Below, one piece after another: positions 9,401 through 17,540 of a stretch of 64,000 nt of DNA. Position 1 is the stretch's first letter, and each line of letters begins with the position of its first letter. The DNA is from Flavobacterium lutivivi (lineage in GTDB: Bacteria; Bacteroidota; Bacteroidia; Flavobacteriales; Flavobacteriaceae). The stretch lies in contig NZ_BMIM01000004.1 in assembly GCF_014642275.1 (NCBI RefSeq), positions 124,001-188,000 of the forward strand, in the 5' to 3' direction. The position numbers were made by a program, and so were the translations under genes. Below the pieces are notes generated by a model. That model made no database searches. It was not told the DNA's origin and saw only the letters and a program-made list of their open reading frames with translations.

Positions 9401-10826
9401 AGTTCGATTACGACCAGTATTGATGACCGCTTTTGTAGCTTCGTTAGGTTTCTTACCAATGGCAGTGAGTAATGGTTCTGGTGCTGAAGTTCAAAGACCA
9501 TTGGCAACTGTAGTTATTGGCGGATTAATGATTGCAACACTACTAACGCTATTTGTTCTGCCCATACTTTATGTAACTTTTGAAAAAGGATTTAAAATGA
9601 AAATATCAGGAAAAACAATGTCATTGTTTGCAATATTATTTTTCGTAATTCCATCGCAAGCACAAACAAAAATATCGCTCGAGCAAGCACTAAAAATAGC
9701 TTCTGAAAACAATCATTCGGTAAAAATTGAACGTTTAAGAGCGGAATATCATCAAAAACTAATTAGTACAGGAACCAATTTACCCAATACCAACATTTCT
9801 TCGGAATATGGACAAATAAACAGTTACTACAACGACACAAAATTTGGCGTGTCACAAACGTTTGATTTTCCAACTGTTTACAGCAAACAGAAAAAAATGC
9901 TTACCGAAGAATGGAAAACGGCTTCGGCTTTAGCCTCATTAAAGGAAGCTGAACTAAAAAAAGAAGTGACGTCAACATTTTACGCCATTCTGACTTTGGA
10001 AGCCAAAGAAAAATTGTTGCAAAAAAGCGATACTTTACTCACTGAATTCATGCGAAAAGCAACTTTACGATTGAAAAAAGGAGAAAGTAATATTCTTGAA
10101 AAAACCACGGCAGAAACGCAACTTGGTCAACTGAAAATGCAACTACTCATGCTAGAGCAAGAGAAAGAGTTGCAAGCAAGTCGTTTTCGTTTCTTGCTCA
10201 ATTCGGATACCATTTATCAACCTTTTGAAAATACTTTCAAGATAAATGCTTCGCAAAATAGTGTTGAAGATAGCATTGCGCAACATCCTTTGCTGGCAAG
10301 TTTAGAGCAAAAAAAGAAAACGGCTCAAGCTCAAACGCAACTCGAAAAAGCAAAAAAACTGCCAACACTAACTTTGGGTTACAATAACACATCTATCACT
10401 GGAACTGGAGCAGATAATATTAGTTATGATAAATCTGCACGGTTTCATTCCGCTCAATTAGGAATAGGTATTCCTCTTTTTGGTGGTTCGCAAAGTGCTA
10501 GAGTTAAAGCTTCAAAAATTCAAGAAACCATTGCGGCTAATGAACTAGAAAAAGAAAGATTATCACTAGAAAATCAATTAAAAAATGTTCTGTTGGCTTT
10601 CCAAAAAAACAAAGAGCGTCTTGCCTATTTTGAGAAAACAGCTTTGCCTAATGCAACAATTATTACTGAAACTGCTAATAGACAATTTATTGGTGGAGAA
10701 ATCAATTACCTAGATTGGGTTATGCTTGTCAATCAATCTATTAGCATAAATAATCAATACATTGATACAGTAAATATGCTCAATGAAAGTATTATAGAAC
10801 TAAATTATCTGACTTCAAAAAATTAA
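6480..10826 (+). CDS. CzcA-like heavy-metal RND pump fused to TolC-like outer-membrane factor
   Basis: 1448 residues in one frame. Residues 1 to about 1035 are a complete HME-RND permease: the N-terminal helix, periplasmic porter domain and TM4 motif DFGLIVDGAVIIVE starting at residue 401. That DFG..DGAV..E pattern resembles divalent-cation pumps (CzcA; Co, Zn, Cd, Ni) more than the Cu/Ag pump CusA. From Met1040 (ATG at 9597) a signal-peptide-like segment ends in SQAQ, followed by an outer-membrane-factor domain (ISLEQALKIASENN .., two long helical repeats) to the end. Similar fusions are annotated in other flavobacteria. The junction suggests either processing by signal peptidase or a separate internal start. 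The adaptor gene follows after 2 bases. Confidence 0.93.
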   Translation: MLNKIIEFSVRNKLIIGLFTIALVLYGIYETTKLPIDAVPDITNNQVQVITIAPSFGATDIERLVTFPVEQANSNIHGLKEIRSFSRFGLSLVTIVFDDETDIYWARQQVAERLQQVQTQIPAGIGTPELGPVSTGLGEIYQYVVRPKKGYEKEYNETDLRTIQDWIVRRQLLGVKGVAEVSSFGGKLKQYEIAVDPNKLHSYGLTIEDVFTALENNNQNTGGSYIEKGATTLFIRSEGLIGKKEDIENIAVKPAVNGTPLFIRDIANINIGYATRYGAMTYNDEGEVSGAVVMMLKGANSSEVIDNVKERIEQIKKTLPKGVTIEPFLDRTKMVNNAIGTVEKNLLEGALIVVFVLVLFLGNFRAGLIVASVIPLAMLFAIILMNTFGVSGNLMSLGALDFGLIVDGAVIIVEAVMHQLTHSKKFNKVDTLTQNKMDKEVEKSAGKMMNSAVFGQIIILIVYLPIFTLEDIEGKMFKPMAQTVAFALVGAFLLSLTYIPMMSSLFLSKKISHEPNFSDRWMFKLERKYQHWLEKALNFPKAIIGSIVLLFVVAVTILTQLGGEFIPALEEGDFAVDTRVLTGSNLNTTVESVQKAAGILKKRFPEVEKVVSKIGSGEVPTDPMPMEASDMMVILKDKSEWTSAKTFDELAEKMSKALQEVPGITAGFQYPVQMRFNELMTGARQDVVCKIFGENLDTLAVYADKLGKIVNTVDGAQNLYIEPVTGMPQIIIEYNRPAIAQYHLNIADINRVINTAFAGQATGLVFEEEKRFDLVVRLDKTRRSNLSDVENLLIQTPQGIQVPLYQLATVTIKNGPNQIQREDAKRRIVVGFNVNGRDVESIVNELKTKVDKQIKLPTGYYTTYGGAFENLNKAKDRLMIAVPISLLMIFILLFFAFRSAKHGLLIYSAIPLSAIGGIFFLALRGMPFSISAGIGFIALFGVAVLNGIVLVSEFNRLKAEGMDDLHRIVLMGTKVRLRPVLMTAFVASLGFLPMAVSNGSGAEVQRPLATVVIGGLMIATLLTLFVLPILYVTFEKGFKMKISGKTMSLFAILFFVIPSQAQTKISLEQALKIASENNHSVKIERLRAEYHQKLISTGTNLPNTNISSEYGQINSYYNDTKFGVSQTFDFPTVYSKQKKMLTEEWKTASALASLKEAELKKEVTSTFYAILTLEAKEKLLQKSDTLLTEFMRKATLRLKKGESNILEKTTAETQLGQLKMQLLMLEQEKELQASRFRFLLNSDTIYQPFENTFKINASQNSVEDSIAQHPLLASLEQKKKTAQAQTQLEKAKKLPTLTLGYNNTSITGTGADNISYDKSARFHSAQLGIGIPLFGGSQSARVKASKIQETIAANELEKERLSLENQLKNVLLAFQKNKERLAYFEKTALPNATIITETANRQFIGGEINYLDWVMLVNQSISINNQYIDTVNMLNESIIELNYLTSKN

Positions 10827-10828
10827 AA

Positions 10829-11959
10829 ATGAAACGTTATATTGTCCTTTTTACAACCATATTATTAATGAGTTGTAATGCTAAAAAAAATGAAACTTCC
10901 ACTGAAGAAACACCCGTTTCAGAAAAAGAAGTTGTATTAACACAAGCACAACTAAAAAATGCTGCTCTTGTTTCTAGTCCAATGCAGGAAAAAGAACTTT
11001 CTGCAACAATAAATGTAAATGGTGTTATTGATGTTCCGCCTCAAAACTTAGTATCGATAAGCATGCCGCTTGGTGGTTATTTGAAAAACACGAAACTTCT
11101 ACCGGGAATGTTTGTGAAAAAAAATGAAATTATAGCTGTAATGGAAGATCAACAATATATTCAGCTACAACAAGAATATTTAACTGCCAAATCAAAATTG
11201 TTTTTTGCAGAAAAAGAATACGAACGCCAACGTGATTTAAATCAAGATAAAGCAAGTAGTGATAAGGTGTATCAACTTGCTGACGCTGAATACAAAAGTT
11301 TAAAAATCACCGTAAATGCATTGGGCGAAAAACTTAGATTGATACACATAAATCCTGCATCTCTTTCGGAAAGAAACATTTCAAAAAGTGTAAACATCTA
11401 CTCGCCTATTGATGGATTTGTTTCCAAAGTAAATGTGAATATCGGAAAATATGTTAATCCCGCAGATATTCTTTTTGAATTAATCAATCCAGATGACATT
11501 CATTTGAATTTAAAAGTTTTTGAAAAAGATATTAACGGACTTTTCATTGGGCAAAAGCTTTATGCTTACACCAATAGCCAACCTAATAAAAAACATGCTT
11601 GCGAAGTAATTCTCATCAGCAAAGACATTTCATCTGATGAGCACAACGCTGAAGTGCATTGTCATTTCGAAAAATATGACAAAACTTTATTACCAGGAAT
11701 GTATATGAATGCTACTGTTGAGTTAAAAAGTGCTTCACTACCAGCAATACCAACTGATGCGATAGTATTGTTTGAAGGAAAGGATTATGTTTTTGTTAAA
11801 AAGAACGAAACTACATTTTCAATGGAAATGGTTACTACCGGAATTTCTGAAAATGGCTTTACACAAATTGTCAATAGCAAAGACTTTGAAGGAAAAGAAA
11901 TTGTTACAAAAGGTGCTTATACCTTGTTGATGGTTTCCAAAAACAAATCGGAAGAATAA
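10829..11959 (+). CDS. RND efflux periplasmic adaptor lipoprotein (CzcB/CusB-like)
   Basis: 376 residues with a lipoprotein signal (LLMSC, Cys at 16), so it is probably anchored by lipid. It links the pump to the outer-membrane factor. Order of parts: beta-barrel/lipoyl start (VSISMPLGGYLKNTKLLPGMFVKKNEIIAVMED), a helical hairpin (YIQLQQEYLTAKSKLFFAEKEYERQRDL), the lipoyl return (IYSPIDGFVSKVNVNIGKYVNPADILFELIN), then beta-barrel and membrane-proximal domains. No His-rich metal-chaperone domain is visible. It is the last gene of the cluster, two bases after the pump stop, and ends at a strong terminator. Confidence 0.93.
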   Translation: MKRYIVLFTTILLMSCNAKKNETSTEETPVSEKEVVLTQAQLKNAALVSSPMQEKELSATINVNGVIDVPPQNLVSISMPLGGYLKNTKLLPGMFVKKNEIIAVMEDQQYIQLQQEYLTAKSKLFFAEKEYERQRDLNQDKASSDKVYQLADAEYKSLKITVNALGEKLRLIHINPASLSERNISKSVNIYSPIDGFVSKVNVNIGKYVNPADILFELINPDDIHLNLKVFEKDINGLFIGQKLYAYTNSQPNKKHACEVILISKDISSDEHNAEVHCHFEKYDKTLLPGMYMNATVELKSASLPAIPTDAIVLFEGKDYVFVKKNETTFSMEMVTTGISENGFTQIVNSKDFEGKEIVTKGAYTLLMVSKNKSEE

Positions 11960-11973
11960 AGTTTTAAACTAAA

Positions 11974-11998
11974 AAAGCACTTCAATTTGAAGTGCTTT
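11974..11998 (+). terminator. Bidirectional terminator between efflux cluster and ndh
   Basis: AAAGCACTTCA (11974-11984) pairs perfectly with TGAAGTGCTTT (11988-11998) across a 3-base loop, with A and T runs on either side. It can serve both the plus-strand adaptor and the convergent minus-strand ndh. Confidence 0.9.
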
Positions 11999-12018
11999 TT
12001 TATTCTAATATTGTGTAA

Positions 12019-13284
12019 TTAATTCATTGAACCCGATTTTTTATTAGGTCTAATAATCATTCGAAGCGGTTGATCTTTTGCAAAATAGGCAACCATCCAA
12101 TTATAGAATGTTTGCAATCTATTTCTATAGGTTATCAATGAAAATAGATGCACAAACAACCATACAAACCAAGCAAAAAATCCTTTGAAATGGTACTTTG
12201 GTAAATCGACAACTGCCTTGTTTTTTCCAATGATAGCCATAGAACCTTTGTCATTATATGAAAAAGCTTTCATGGGTTTTTTATTAAATAATTGGATAAA
12301 ATTTTGAGCTAAATTTTTACTTTGTTGGATAGCAACTTGTGCAACCTGTGGATGACCATTAGGAAAATTTGCATCAGTTGTCATCAATGAAGTATCTCCA
12401 ATTGCAAATATATTTTCAGTTGAAATAACTTTATTAAATTCATTGGTTAACAATCTGTTACCTCTTCCATAAGACTCGTCGGGAATTCCTTTAAAACGAG
12501 AAGCTGTAACTCCTGCAGCCCAAATCAGATTGCTACTTTCTATTTCATTCCCATCAACAAAATATACTTTTTCGCCATCATAATCTTTTACTCTTGTATT
12601 CAATTTTACCACAACACCCATTTTTGTTAAAGCTTCTAAAGTATCTTGTTGCGAAGCTTTTGTCATTGGTGATAAAAGTGCATCACCACCATCTACAAGA
12701 TAAATATTACTTGCAGTAGTGCTCAATTCCGGATATTCTTTTCTTATAATTTCTTTACGCATTTCTGCGAACATACCAGAAACCTCAACACCTGTTGGTC
12801 CGCCACCGGCAACTACAACCGTCAACAATTTTCTTCGCTCCTTTTTATCTTTTGCAATAGCTGCTTTCTCTAGATTTTGAAGAATTTTGTTTCGCATTTC
12901 AATAGCGTCATTAAGCGTTTTCATTGGAATAGCATGTTTCTTAACATTTTCCATTCCAAAATAATTGGTTTCGGCTCCTGTTGCAAAAACCAAATAATCA
13001 TAGAACAACTCACCGTTATCAAGAATAATTTTGTTTTCATTTTGAACAACTTCGAGAAATTCTCCTAGTCTAAAATTTAGGTTTTTCTTTCCTTTAAAAA
13101 ACTTTCTGAACGGATAGCTTATACTCGAAGGTTCCAAAAAACCAGTTGCCACTTGATAAATTAGAGGTGGAAAAAAATTATAATTATTTCTGTCAACCAA
13201 AATTATTTCTGCTTGAGGAATATCGACTAAATCTTTAGCTAAATTAATTCCTGCAAAACCTCCACCGATAATGACTATTTTCAT
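12019..13284 (-). CDS. ndh: Type II NADH:quinone oxidoreductase (NDH-2)
   Basis: 421 residues. It oxidises NADH and passes electrons to menaquinone without pumping protons, at the inner face of the membrane. FAD-binding GGGFAG at residues 7-12 with an acidic strand end (ILVDR); the NADH-binding fold has VVVAGGGPTGVEVSG; IFAIGDTS is the second FAD contact; HPQVAQVAIQQ is the quinone-site region. A C-terminal hydrophobic stretch (GFFAWFVWLFVHLFSLITY) and a basic tail are the usual membrane anchor. Monocistronic on the minus strand, ending at the shared terminator. Confidence 0.93.
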   Translation of the reverse strand: MKIVIIGGGFAGINLAKDLVDIPQAEIILVDRNNYNFFPPLIYQVATGFLEPSSISYPFRKFFKGKKNLNFRLGEFLEVVQNENKIILDNGELFYDYLVFATGAETNYFGMENVKKHAIPMKTLNDAIEMRNKILQNLEKAAIAKDKKERRKLLTVVVAGGGPTGVEVSGMFAEMRKEIIRKEYPELSTTASNIYLVDGGDALLSPMTKASQQDTLEALTKMGVVVKLNTRVKDYDGEKVYFVDGNEIESSNLIWAAGVTASRFKGIPDESYGRGNRLLTNEFNKVISTENIFAIGDTSLMTTDANFPNGHPQVAQVAIQQSKNLAQNFIQLFNKKPMKAFSYNDKGSMAIIGKNKAVVDLPKYHFKGFFAWFVWLFVHLFSLITYRNRLQTFYNWMVAYFAKDQPLRMIIRPNKKSGSMN

Positions 13285-13486
13285 AGCTTTTATTTTTTAT
13301 AAAGATACTTCAATTTGATTTATCTTCAGACTATTCATTATAGTTTTAGCAAATATTCATTTTTGTTAACTTACTTTAAATAACCATTCAAAAAAACACC
13401 ATTTTATTTATAAAATTAAATTCTTTTTAATTAATTTATTACAAGGTTAATCACTTCTTTTCTATATTTACAAAAAACAAATTACA

Positions 13487-14368
13487 ATGGATTTTACAGC
13501 AAAAATGCTTCGCGATGATGCCCTAAAGGGAAAAACAATAGTAGTTACTGGTGGTGGAAGTGGTCTTGGAAAAGCAATGACAAAATATTTTCTAGAATTA
13601 GGTGCAAATGTTGTCATCACATCAAGAGATTTAGAAAAACTAAAAACAACAGCATCTGAATTAGAAAACGTAACTAAAGGAAATTGTCTAGCGGTTCAAT
13701 GCGATGTTAGACATTATGAACAAGTTGAAAATTTATTGTCTGAAACGTTAAAAACTTTTGGAAAAGTTGATGTATTGTTGAACAATGCTGCTGGAAATTT
13801 TATTTCTCCTACCGAAAGATTATCCGCAAATGCATTTGATACCATCATAGATATTGTATTAAAAGGTTCCAAAAACTGTACATTAGCATTTGGAAAACAT
13901 TGGATTAAGGAAAAACAAACCAATTGTAATGTTTTAAATATTGTAACTACTTATGCTTGGACAGGTTCTGGTTATGTAGTTCCGAGTGCAACAGCAAAAG
14001 CTGGAGTTCTTGCTATGACCAGAAGTTTAGCCGTAGAATGGGCAAAATATGGAATAAGAATGAACGCAATTGCTCCTGGACCTTTCCCTACGAAAGGCGC
14101 TTGGGACAGATTATTGCCAGGTGATTTAGCCGAAAAGTTCGACATGTCAAAAAAAGTTCCGCTACGAAGAGTTGGTGATCATCAAGAATTGGCAAACTTA
14201 GCAGCATATTTAGTTTCTGATTTTTCTGCCTATATCAATGGAGAAGTCATAACAATAGATGGTGGAGAATGGTTACAAGGTGCTGGCCAATTCAATCTTC
14301 TTGAAAAAATTCCTCAAGAAATGTGGGATATGCTTGAGCAAATGATTAAAAACAAAGGAAGTAAATAA
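13487..14368 (+). CDS. 2,4-dienoyl-CoA reductase-like SDR
   Basis: 293 residues, short-chain dehydrogenase/reductase. The NADP(H) motif TGGGSGLG is at residues 21-28 with ITSRD following strand 2; NNAAGNF is the central motif. The usual YxxxK is instead PSATAKAGVLAM, and the tail has APGPFPTKGAWDRL and INGEVITIDGGEW. These match the 2,4-dienoyl-CoA reductase (DECR) group, which lacks the standard Tyr at that place. Inferred role: NADPH-dependent reduction of 2,4-dienoyl-CoA during beta-oxidation of polyunsaturated fatty acids. TATATTTA at 13463-13470 is a weak -7 element. Stands alone. Confidence 0.85.
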   Translation: MDFTAKMLRDDALKGKTIVVTGGGSGLGKAMTKYFLELGANVVITSRDLEKLKTTASELENVTKGNCLAVQCDVRHYEQVENLLSETLKTFGKVDVLLNNAAGNFISPTERLSANAFDTIIDIVLKGSKNCTLAFGKHWIKEKQTNCNVLNIVTTYAWTGSGYVVPSATAKAGVLAMTRSLAVEWAKYGIRMNAIAPGPFPTKGAWDRLLPGDLAEKFDMSKKVPLRRVGDHQELANLAAYLVSDFSAYINGEVITIDGGEWLQGAGQFNLLEKIPQEMWDMLEQMIKNKGSK

Positions 14369-14373
14369 GTTAT

Positions 14374-14450
14374 CAGTGTTCAGAATTTAGTTGGTAGTTG
14401 AATAGTTTAAAAAAAATTATAAAACTACTGAACACTAAAAACTGAATACT
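14374..14450. repeat. Inverted TTCAGT/ACTGAA-type degenerate repeat
   Basis: AGTGTTCAG (14375-14383) and CTGAACACT (14428-14436) form a 9-base inverted repeat. More loose copies (ACTACTGAACAC, AAAACTGAATAC) lie around them. It is one member of a family also at 32914, 57592 and 63861 and inside two genes. Confidence 0.6.
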
Positions 14451-14483
14451 TAACACTTTTACAAGAATGTTAACAAATTTACG

Positions 14484-14513
14484 TTGTTAAACCCACAAAT
14501 AATTGTATTTTTA
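14484..14513 (+). promoter_or_regulatory. Promoter for parA-parB operon
   Basis: TTG at 14484-14486, a 19-base spacer, and TATTTTTA at 14506-14513 (seven of eight to TAnnTTTG with its free positions). It lies 24 bases before the parA ATG. Confidence 0.5.
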
Positions 14514-14537
14514 CCGCTCAAAATCTACATAATATAA

Positions 14538-15305
14538 ATGGGTAAAATCATTGCTATTGCTAATCAAAAAGGTGGCGTTGGTAAAACAACGACATCGGTT
14601 AATCTTGCAGCCTCACTTGGTGTTTTAGAAAAAAAAGTGCTTCTAATTGATGCCGATCCACAAGCTAATGCTAGTTCTGGATTGGGTATTGATGTAGAGT
14701 CTGTAGAAATAGGAACTTATCAATTACTTGAACATAGCAACACTGCCGAAGAAGCAACTGTTGCATCATCATCTCCAAATGTATCGCTTATTCCTGCTCA
14801 TATAGACTTGGTCGCAATTGAAATAGAATTGGTTGACAAAGACAACAGAGAATACATGCTCAAAGAAGCGCTAAAAGACATCAAAGACCAATATGATTAC
14901 ATATTGATTGATTGTGCACCATCATTGGGCTTATTGACATTGAACGCACTTACTGCTGCGGATAGCGTTGTGATTCCTATTCAATGCGAGTACTTTGCCC
15001 TCGAAGGATTAGGAAAATTGTTGAACACCATAAAAAGCGTTCAAAAAATACACAACCCCGAACTAGATATAGAAGGATTATTATTGACCATGTATGACTC
15101 AAGATTACGCCTTTCTAATCAAGTGGTTGAAGAAGTTCAAAAACATTTTAATGATATGGTATTCAAAACCATAATCCAACGAAATGTAAAGCTAAGCGAA
15201 GCGCCAAGTTTTGGTGAAAGTATCATCAACTTTGACGCAACTAGCAAAGGAGCAAGTAATTATCTAAGCTTGGCTCATGAAATTATTAAAAAAAATAGTA
15301 TTTAA
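14538..15305 (+). CDS. parA: Chromosome-partitioning ATPase ParA (Soj)
   Basis: 255 residues, the size of chromosomal ParA without an N-terminal HTH. Deviant Walker A KGGVGKTTT near residue 11, Walker A' DADPQANAS, and Walker B YILIDCAPSLG. ATP-bound ParA dimers coat the nucleoid and are released by ParB, moving replicated origins apart. First gene of a tight run parA-parB-DUF5683-dapB; parB starts 5 bases after the stop. Confidence 0.96.
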   Translation: MGKIIAIANQKGGVGKTTTSVNLAASLGVLEKKVLLIDADPQANASSGLGIDVESVEIGTYQLLEHSNTAEEATVASSSPNVSLIPAHIDLVAIEIELVDKDNREYMLKEALKDIKDQYDYILIDCAPSLGLLTLNALTAADSVVIPIQCEYFALEGLGKLLNTIKSVQKIHNPELDIEGLLLTMYDSRLRLSNQVVEEVQKHFNDMVFKTIIQRNVKLSEAPSFGESIINFDATSKGASNYLSLAHEIIKKNSI

Positions 15306-15310
15306 GATTT

Positions 15311-16210
15311 ATGGCAAAAGCTGTTAAAAAACAAGCATTAGGAAGAGGATTGTCTGCGCTTTTAAAAGATCCAGAAAATGATATAAAATCAATTGCTGAT
15401 AAAAACGCTGATAAATTGATAGGAAATATTATTGAACTCGATATAGACGCTATCGAAATCAATCCGTTTCAGCCTAGAACAAATTTTAATGAAGAAACTA
15501 TTCAAGAATTAGCAAGTTCTATTAGAGAACTTGGTGTTATTCAGCCCATAACGGTTAGAAAATTAGATTTCAATAAATACCAACTAATTTCAGGAGAACG
15601 TCGTTTGCGTGCTTCAAAAGTTGTTGGACTAACAACAATTCCTGCTTTCATTAGAATTGCAAATGATAATGAATCGCTTGTGATGGCATTGGTTGAAAAT
15701 ATTCAGCGTCACGATTTAGACCCAATAGAAATTGCGCTATCCTATCAACGACTTATTGATGAAATTCAATTGACCCAAGAGCAAATGAGTGAACGTGTTG
15801 GAAAAAAACGTTCTACCATTGCCAATTATATGAGGTTATTAAAACTTGACCCTATTATTCAAACGGGAATACGCGATGGTTTTATATCAATGGGACATGG
15901 ACGTGCTATTATAAACATTGATAATCACGATGTTCAAACAGATATTTACCACCGAATTGTTAGCGAAAATCTTTCTGTTAGAGAAACAGAAACATTAGTA
16001 AAAAACTATCAAGAAGGAAAAGCTTCTGGAACAAAGAAAACATCAAAATCTTCAACATTTGTTGTGGACAAAGAACATAAAAAATTGTTTAACGATTTCT
16101 TTGGAAGTAAAACATCGGTGAAGGTTAGTGAAAACGGAAAAGGAAAAATTACAATTCCTTTCAATTCCGAAGATGATTTTAAAAGAATTATCAAACTTTT
16201 AAAGAATTAA
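15311..16210 (+). CDS. parB: Chromosome-partitioning protein ParB (Spo0J)
   Basis: 299 residues. The N-terminal GRGLSALL is the usual ParA-activating peptide. The CTP-binding/clamp domain shows NPFQPR and the arginine-rich GERRLRAS. The HTH that reads parS follows (TQEQMSERVGKKRSTIANYMRLLKL). The C-terminal dimerisation segment ends in DFKRIIKLLK. It binds parS, slides as a CTP-gated clamp and stimulates ParA. No perfect parS palindrome was found by eye. It overlaps the next gene by one base (TAATG). Confidence 0.96.
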   Translation: MAKAVKKQALGRGLSALLKDPENDIKSIADKNADKLIGNIIELDIDAIEINPFQPRTNFNEETIQELASSIRELGVIQPITVRKLDFNKYQLISGERRLRASKVVGLTTIPAFIRIANDNESLVMALVENIQRHDLDPIEIALSYQRLIDEIQLTQEQMSERVGKKRSTIANYMRLLKLDPIIQTGIRDGFISMGHGRAIINIDNHDVQTDIYHRIVSENLSVRETETLVKNYQEGKASGTKKTSKSSTFVVDKEHKKLFNDFFGSKTSVKVSENGKGKITIPFNSEDDFKRIIKLLKN

Positions 16211-16764
16211 TGCGTTTTCGATTATACATAATCCTAATAGTTTTCTTTTGTCAAAGCAATAAAATGTTTTCACAAGGTTTGACTGATGTTATTGTTGCTA
16301 AAGACACTATTAAGAAAACCATTGATCCGCTAGCTCCATCAAAAGCAGCATTCTACTCGGCAATTTTACCTGGTTTAGGACAAGCATATAATAAAAAGTA
16401 TTGGAAAATTCCAATTGTATATGGCGCAATGGCTACAAGTATGTATTTCTATGCTTTGAACAATACTAAATATCATGATTATCGTGATGCTTACAAAAGA
16501 AGACTTGCAGGATATACAGATGACCAATTTCAATATCTTGATGATACTCGTTTAGTTCAGGCACAGCGATTCTATCAACGAAACAGAGATTTATCATTAC
16601 TAGTAACCCTTGGGTTCTATATTTTGAATATTGTGGATGCAAATGTCGATGCACATTTGATTCAGTTCAACGTAAACGATAATCTATCACTAGCTCCAGA
16701 AATCTACCAAACAGATTTTACTACTAAACCAAATCTTGGCTTAACATTAAATTTTAAATTCTAA
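16210..16764 (+). CDS. DUF5683 membrane-associated protein
   Basis: 184 residues: N-terminal signal peptide (IILIVFFCQSNKMFSQ), then the family signature PSKAAFYSAILPGLGQAYNKKYWKIP, a hydrophobic segment (IVYGAMATSMYFYALN) and a second (LSLLVTLGFYILNIVDANVDAHL) before a beta-rich tail. Function is unknown; the family is confined largely to Bacteroidetes and is usually next to parB and dapB, as here. Probably an envelope protein. The dapB ATG follows the stop with no gap. Confidence 0.88.
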   Translation: MRFRLYIILIVFFCQSNKMFSQGLTDVIVAKDTIKKTIDPLAPSKAAFYSAILPGLGQAYNKKYWKIPIVYGAMATSMYFYALNNTKYHDYRDAYKRRLAGYTDDQFQYLDDTRLVQAQRFYQRNRDLSLLVTLGFYILNIVDANVDAHLIQFNVNDNLSLAPEIYQTDFTTKPNLGLTLNFKF

Positions 16765-17472
16765 ATGAAAATAGCGCTTCTAGGATACGGAAAAATGGGT
16801 AAGGTTATTGAGCGCATTGCACTCGAAAGAGGTCATGAAATTGTATTAAAAAAATCGAGCGCTACAACATTTGAAGGAATTGAAAACGCAGATGTTGCTA
16901 TAGATTTTAGCATTCCTGATGTAGCAGTAGAAAACATTACCACTTGTTTAGAAAAAGGAATACCCGTTGTTTCTGGAACAACCGGATGGCTTGATGAATA
17001 TCAAAAAATGGTTGATTTGTGTCGAGAAAAAAATGGAGCATTTCTATATGGTTCAAATTTTAGTCTTGGTGTTAACCTGTTTTTTGAACTAAACAATTAT
17101 TTGGCACAAATGATGTCAAAGTTCAAAGAATACAATGTTTCGATGGAAGAAATCCATCATACTCAAAAACTAGATAAACCCAGCGGAACAGCTATTTCAT
17201 TAGCAAAAGACATCTTAAAAAATTATCCAGAAAAAAAAGACTGGACAATTGAAAATCCATCAAAAGATGAAATTTTTATAGATGTAAAAAGAATAGAAAA
17301 TGTTCCCGGAACTCACAGTGTATTTTATAACTCCGATGTAGATTTTATTGAGATAAAACACGTTGCTCACAACAGAGAAGGTTTTGCACTTGGAGCAGTT
17401 ATAGCAGCAGAATGGTTGCATAACAAAACTGGCATATTCTCTATGAAAGATGTTTTGAACCTAAACAAATAA
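16765..17472 (+). CDS. dapB: 4-hydroxy-tetrahydrodipicolinate reductase
   Basis: 235 residues. Reduces (hydroxy)tetrahydrodipicolinate with NAD(P)H in the diaminopimelate/lysine pathway, feeding peptidoglycan. Nucleotide motif GYGKMGK near residue 7; VAIDFS; VSGTTGW; YGSNFSLGVNLFF; the catalytic EIHHTQKLDKPSGTA with the His-His pair and Lys; HNREGFALGAV. Length and motifs are normal for the Bacteroidetes type. Part of the parA run. Confidence 0.95.
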   Translation: MKIALLGYGKMGKVIERIALERGHEIVLKKSSATTFEGIENADVAIDFSIPDVAVENITTCLEKGIPVVSGTTGWLDEYQKMVDLCREKNGAFLYGSNFSLGVNLFFELNNYLAQMMSKFKEYNVSMEEIHHTQKLDKPSGTAISLAKDILKNYPEKKDWTIENPSKDEIFIDVKRIENVPGTHSVFYNSDVDFIEIKHVAHNREGFALGAVIAAEWLHNKTGIFSMKDVLNLNK

Positions 17473-17540
17473 AGTTTCAAAGTGTAACAAAACTAAAAAC
17501 TCACTAACATATTATCATTAAAACTTTAAAACAATAAATT

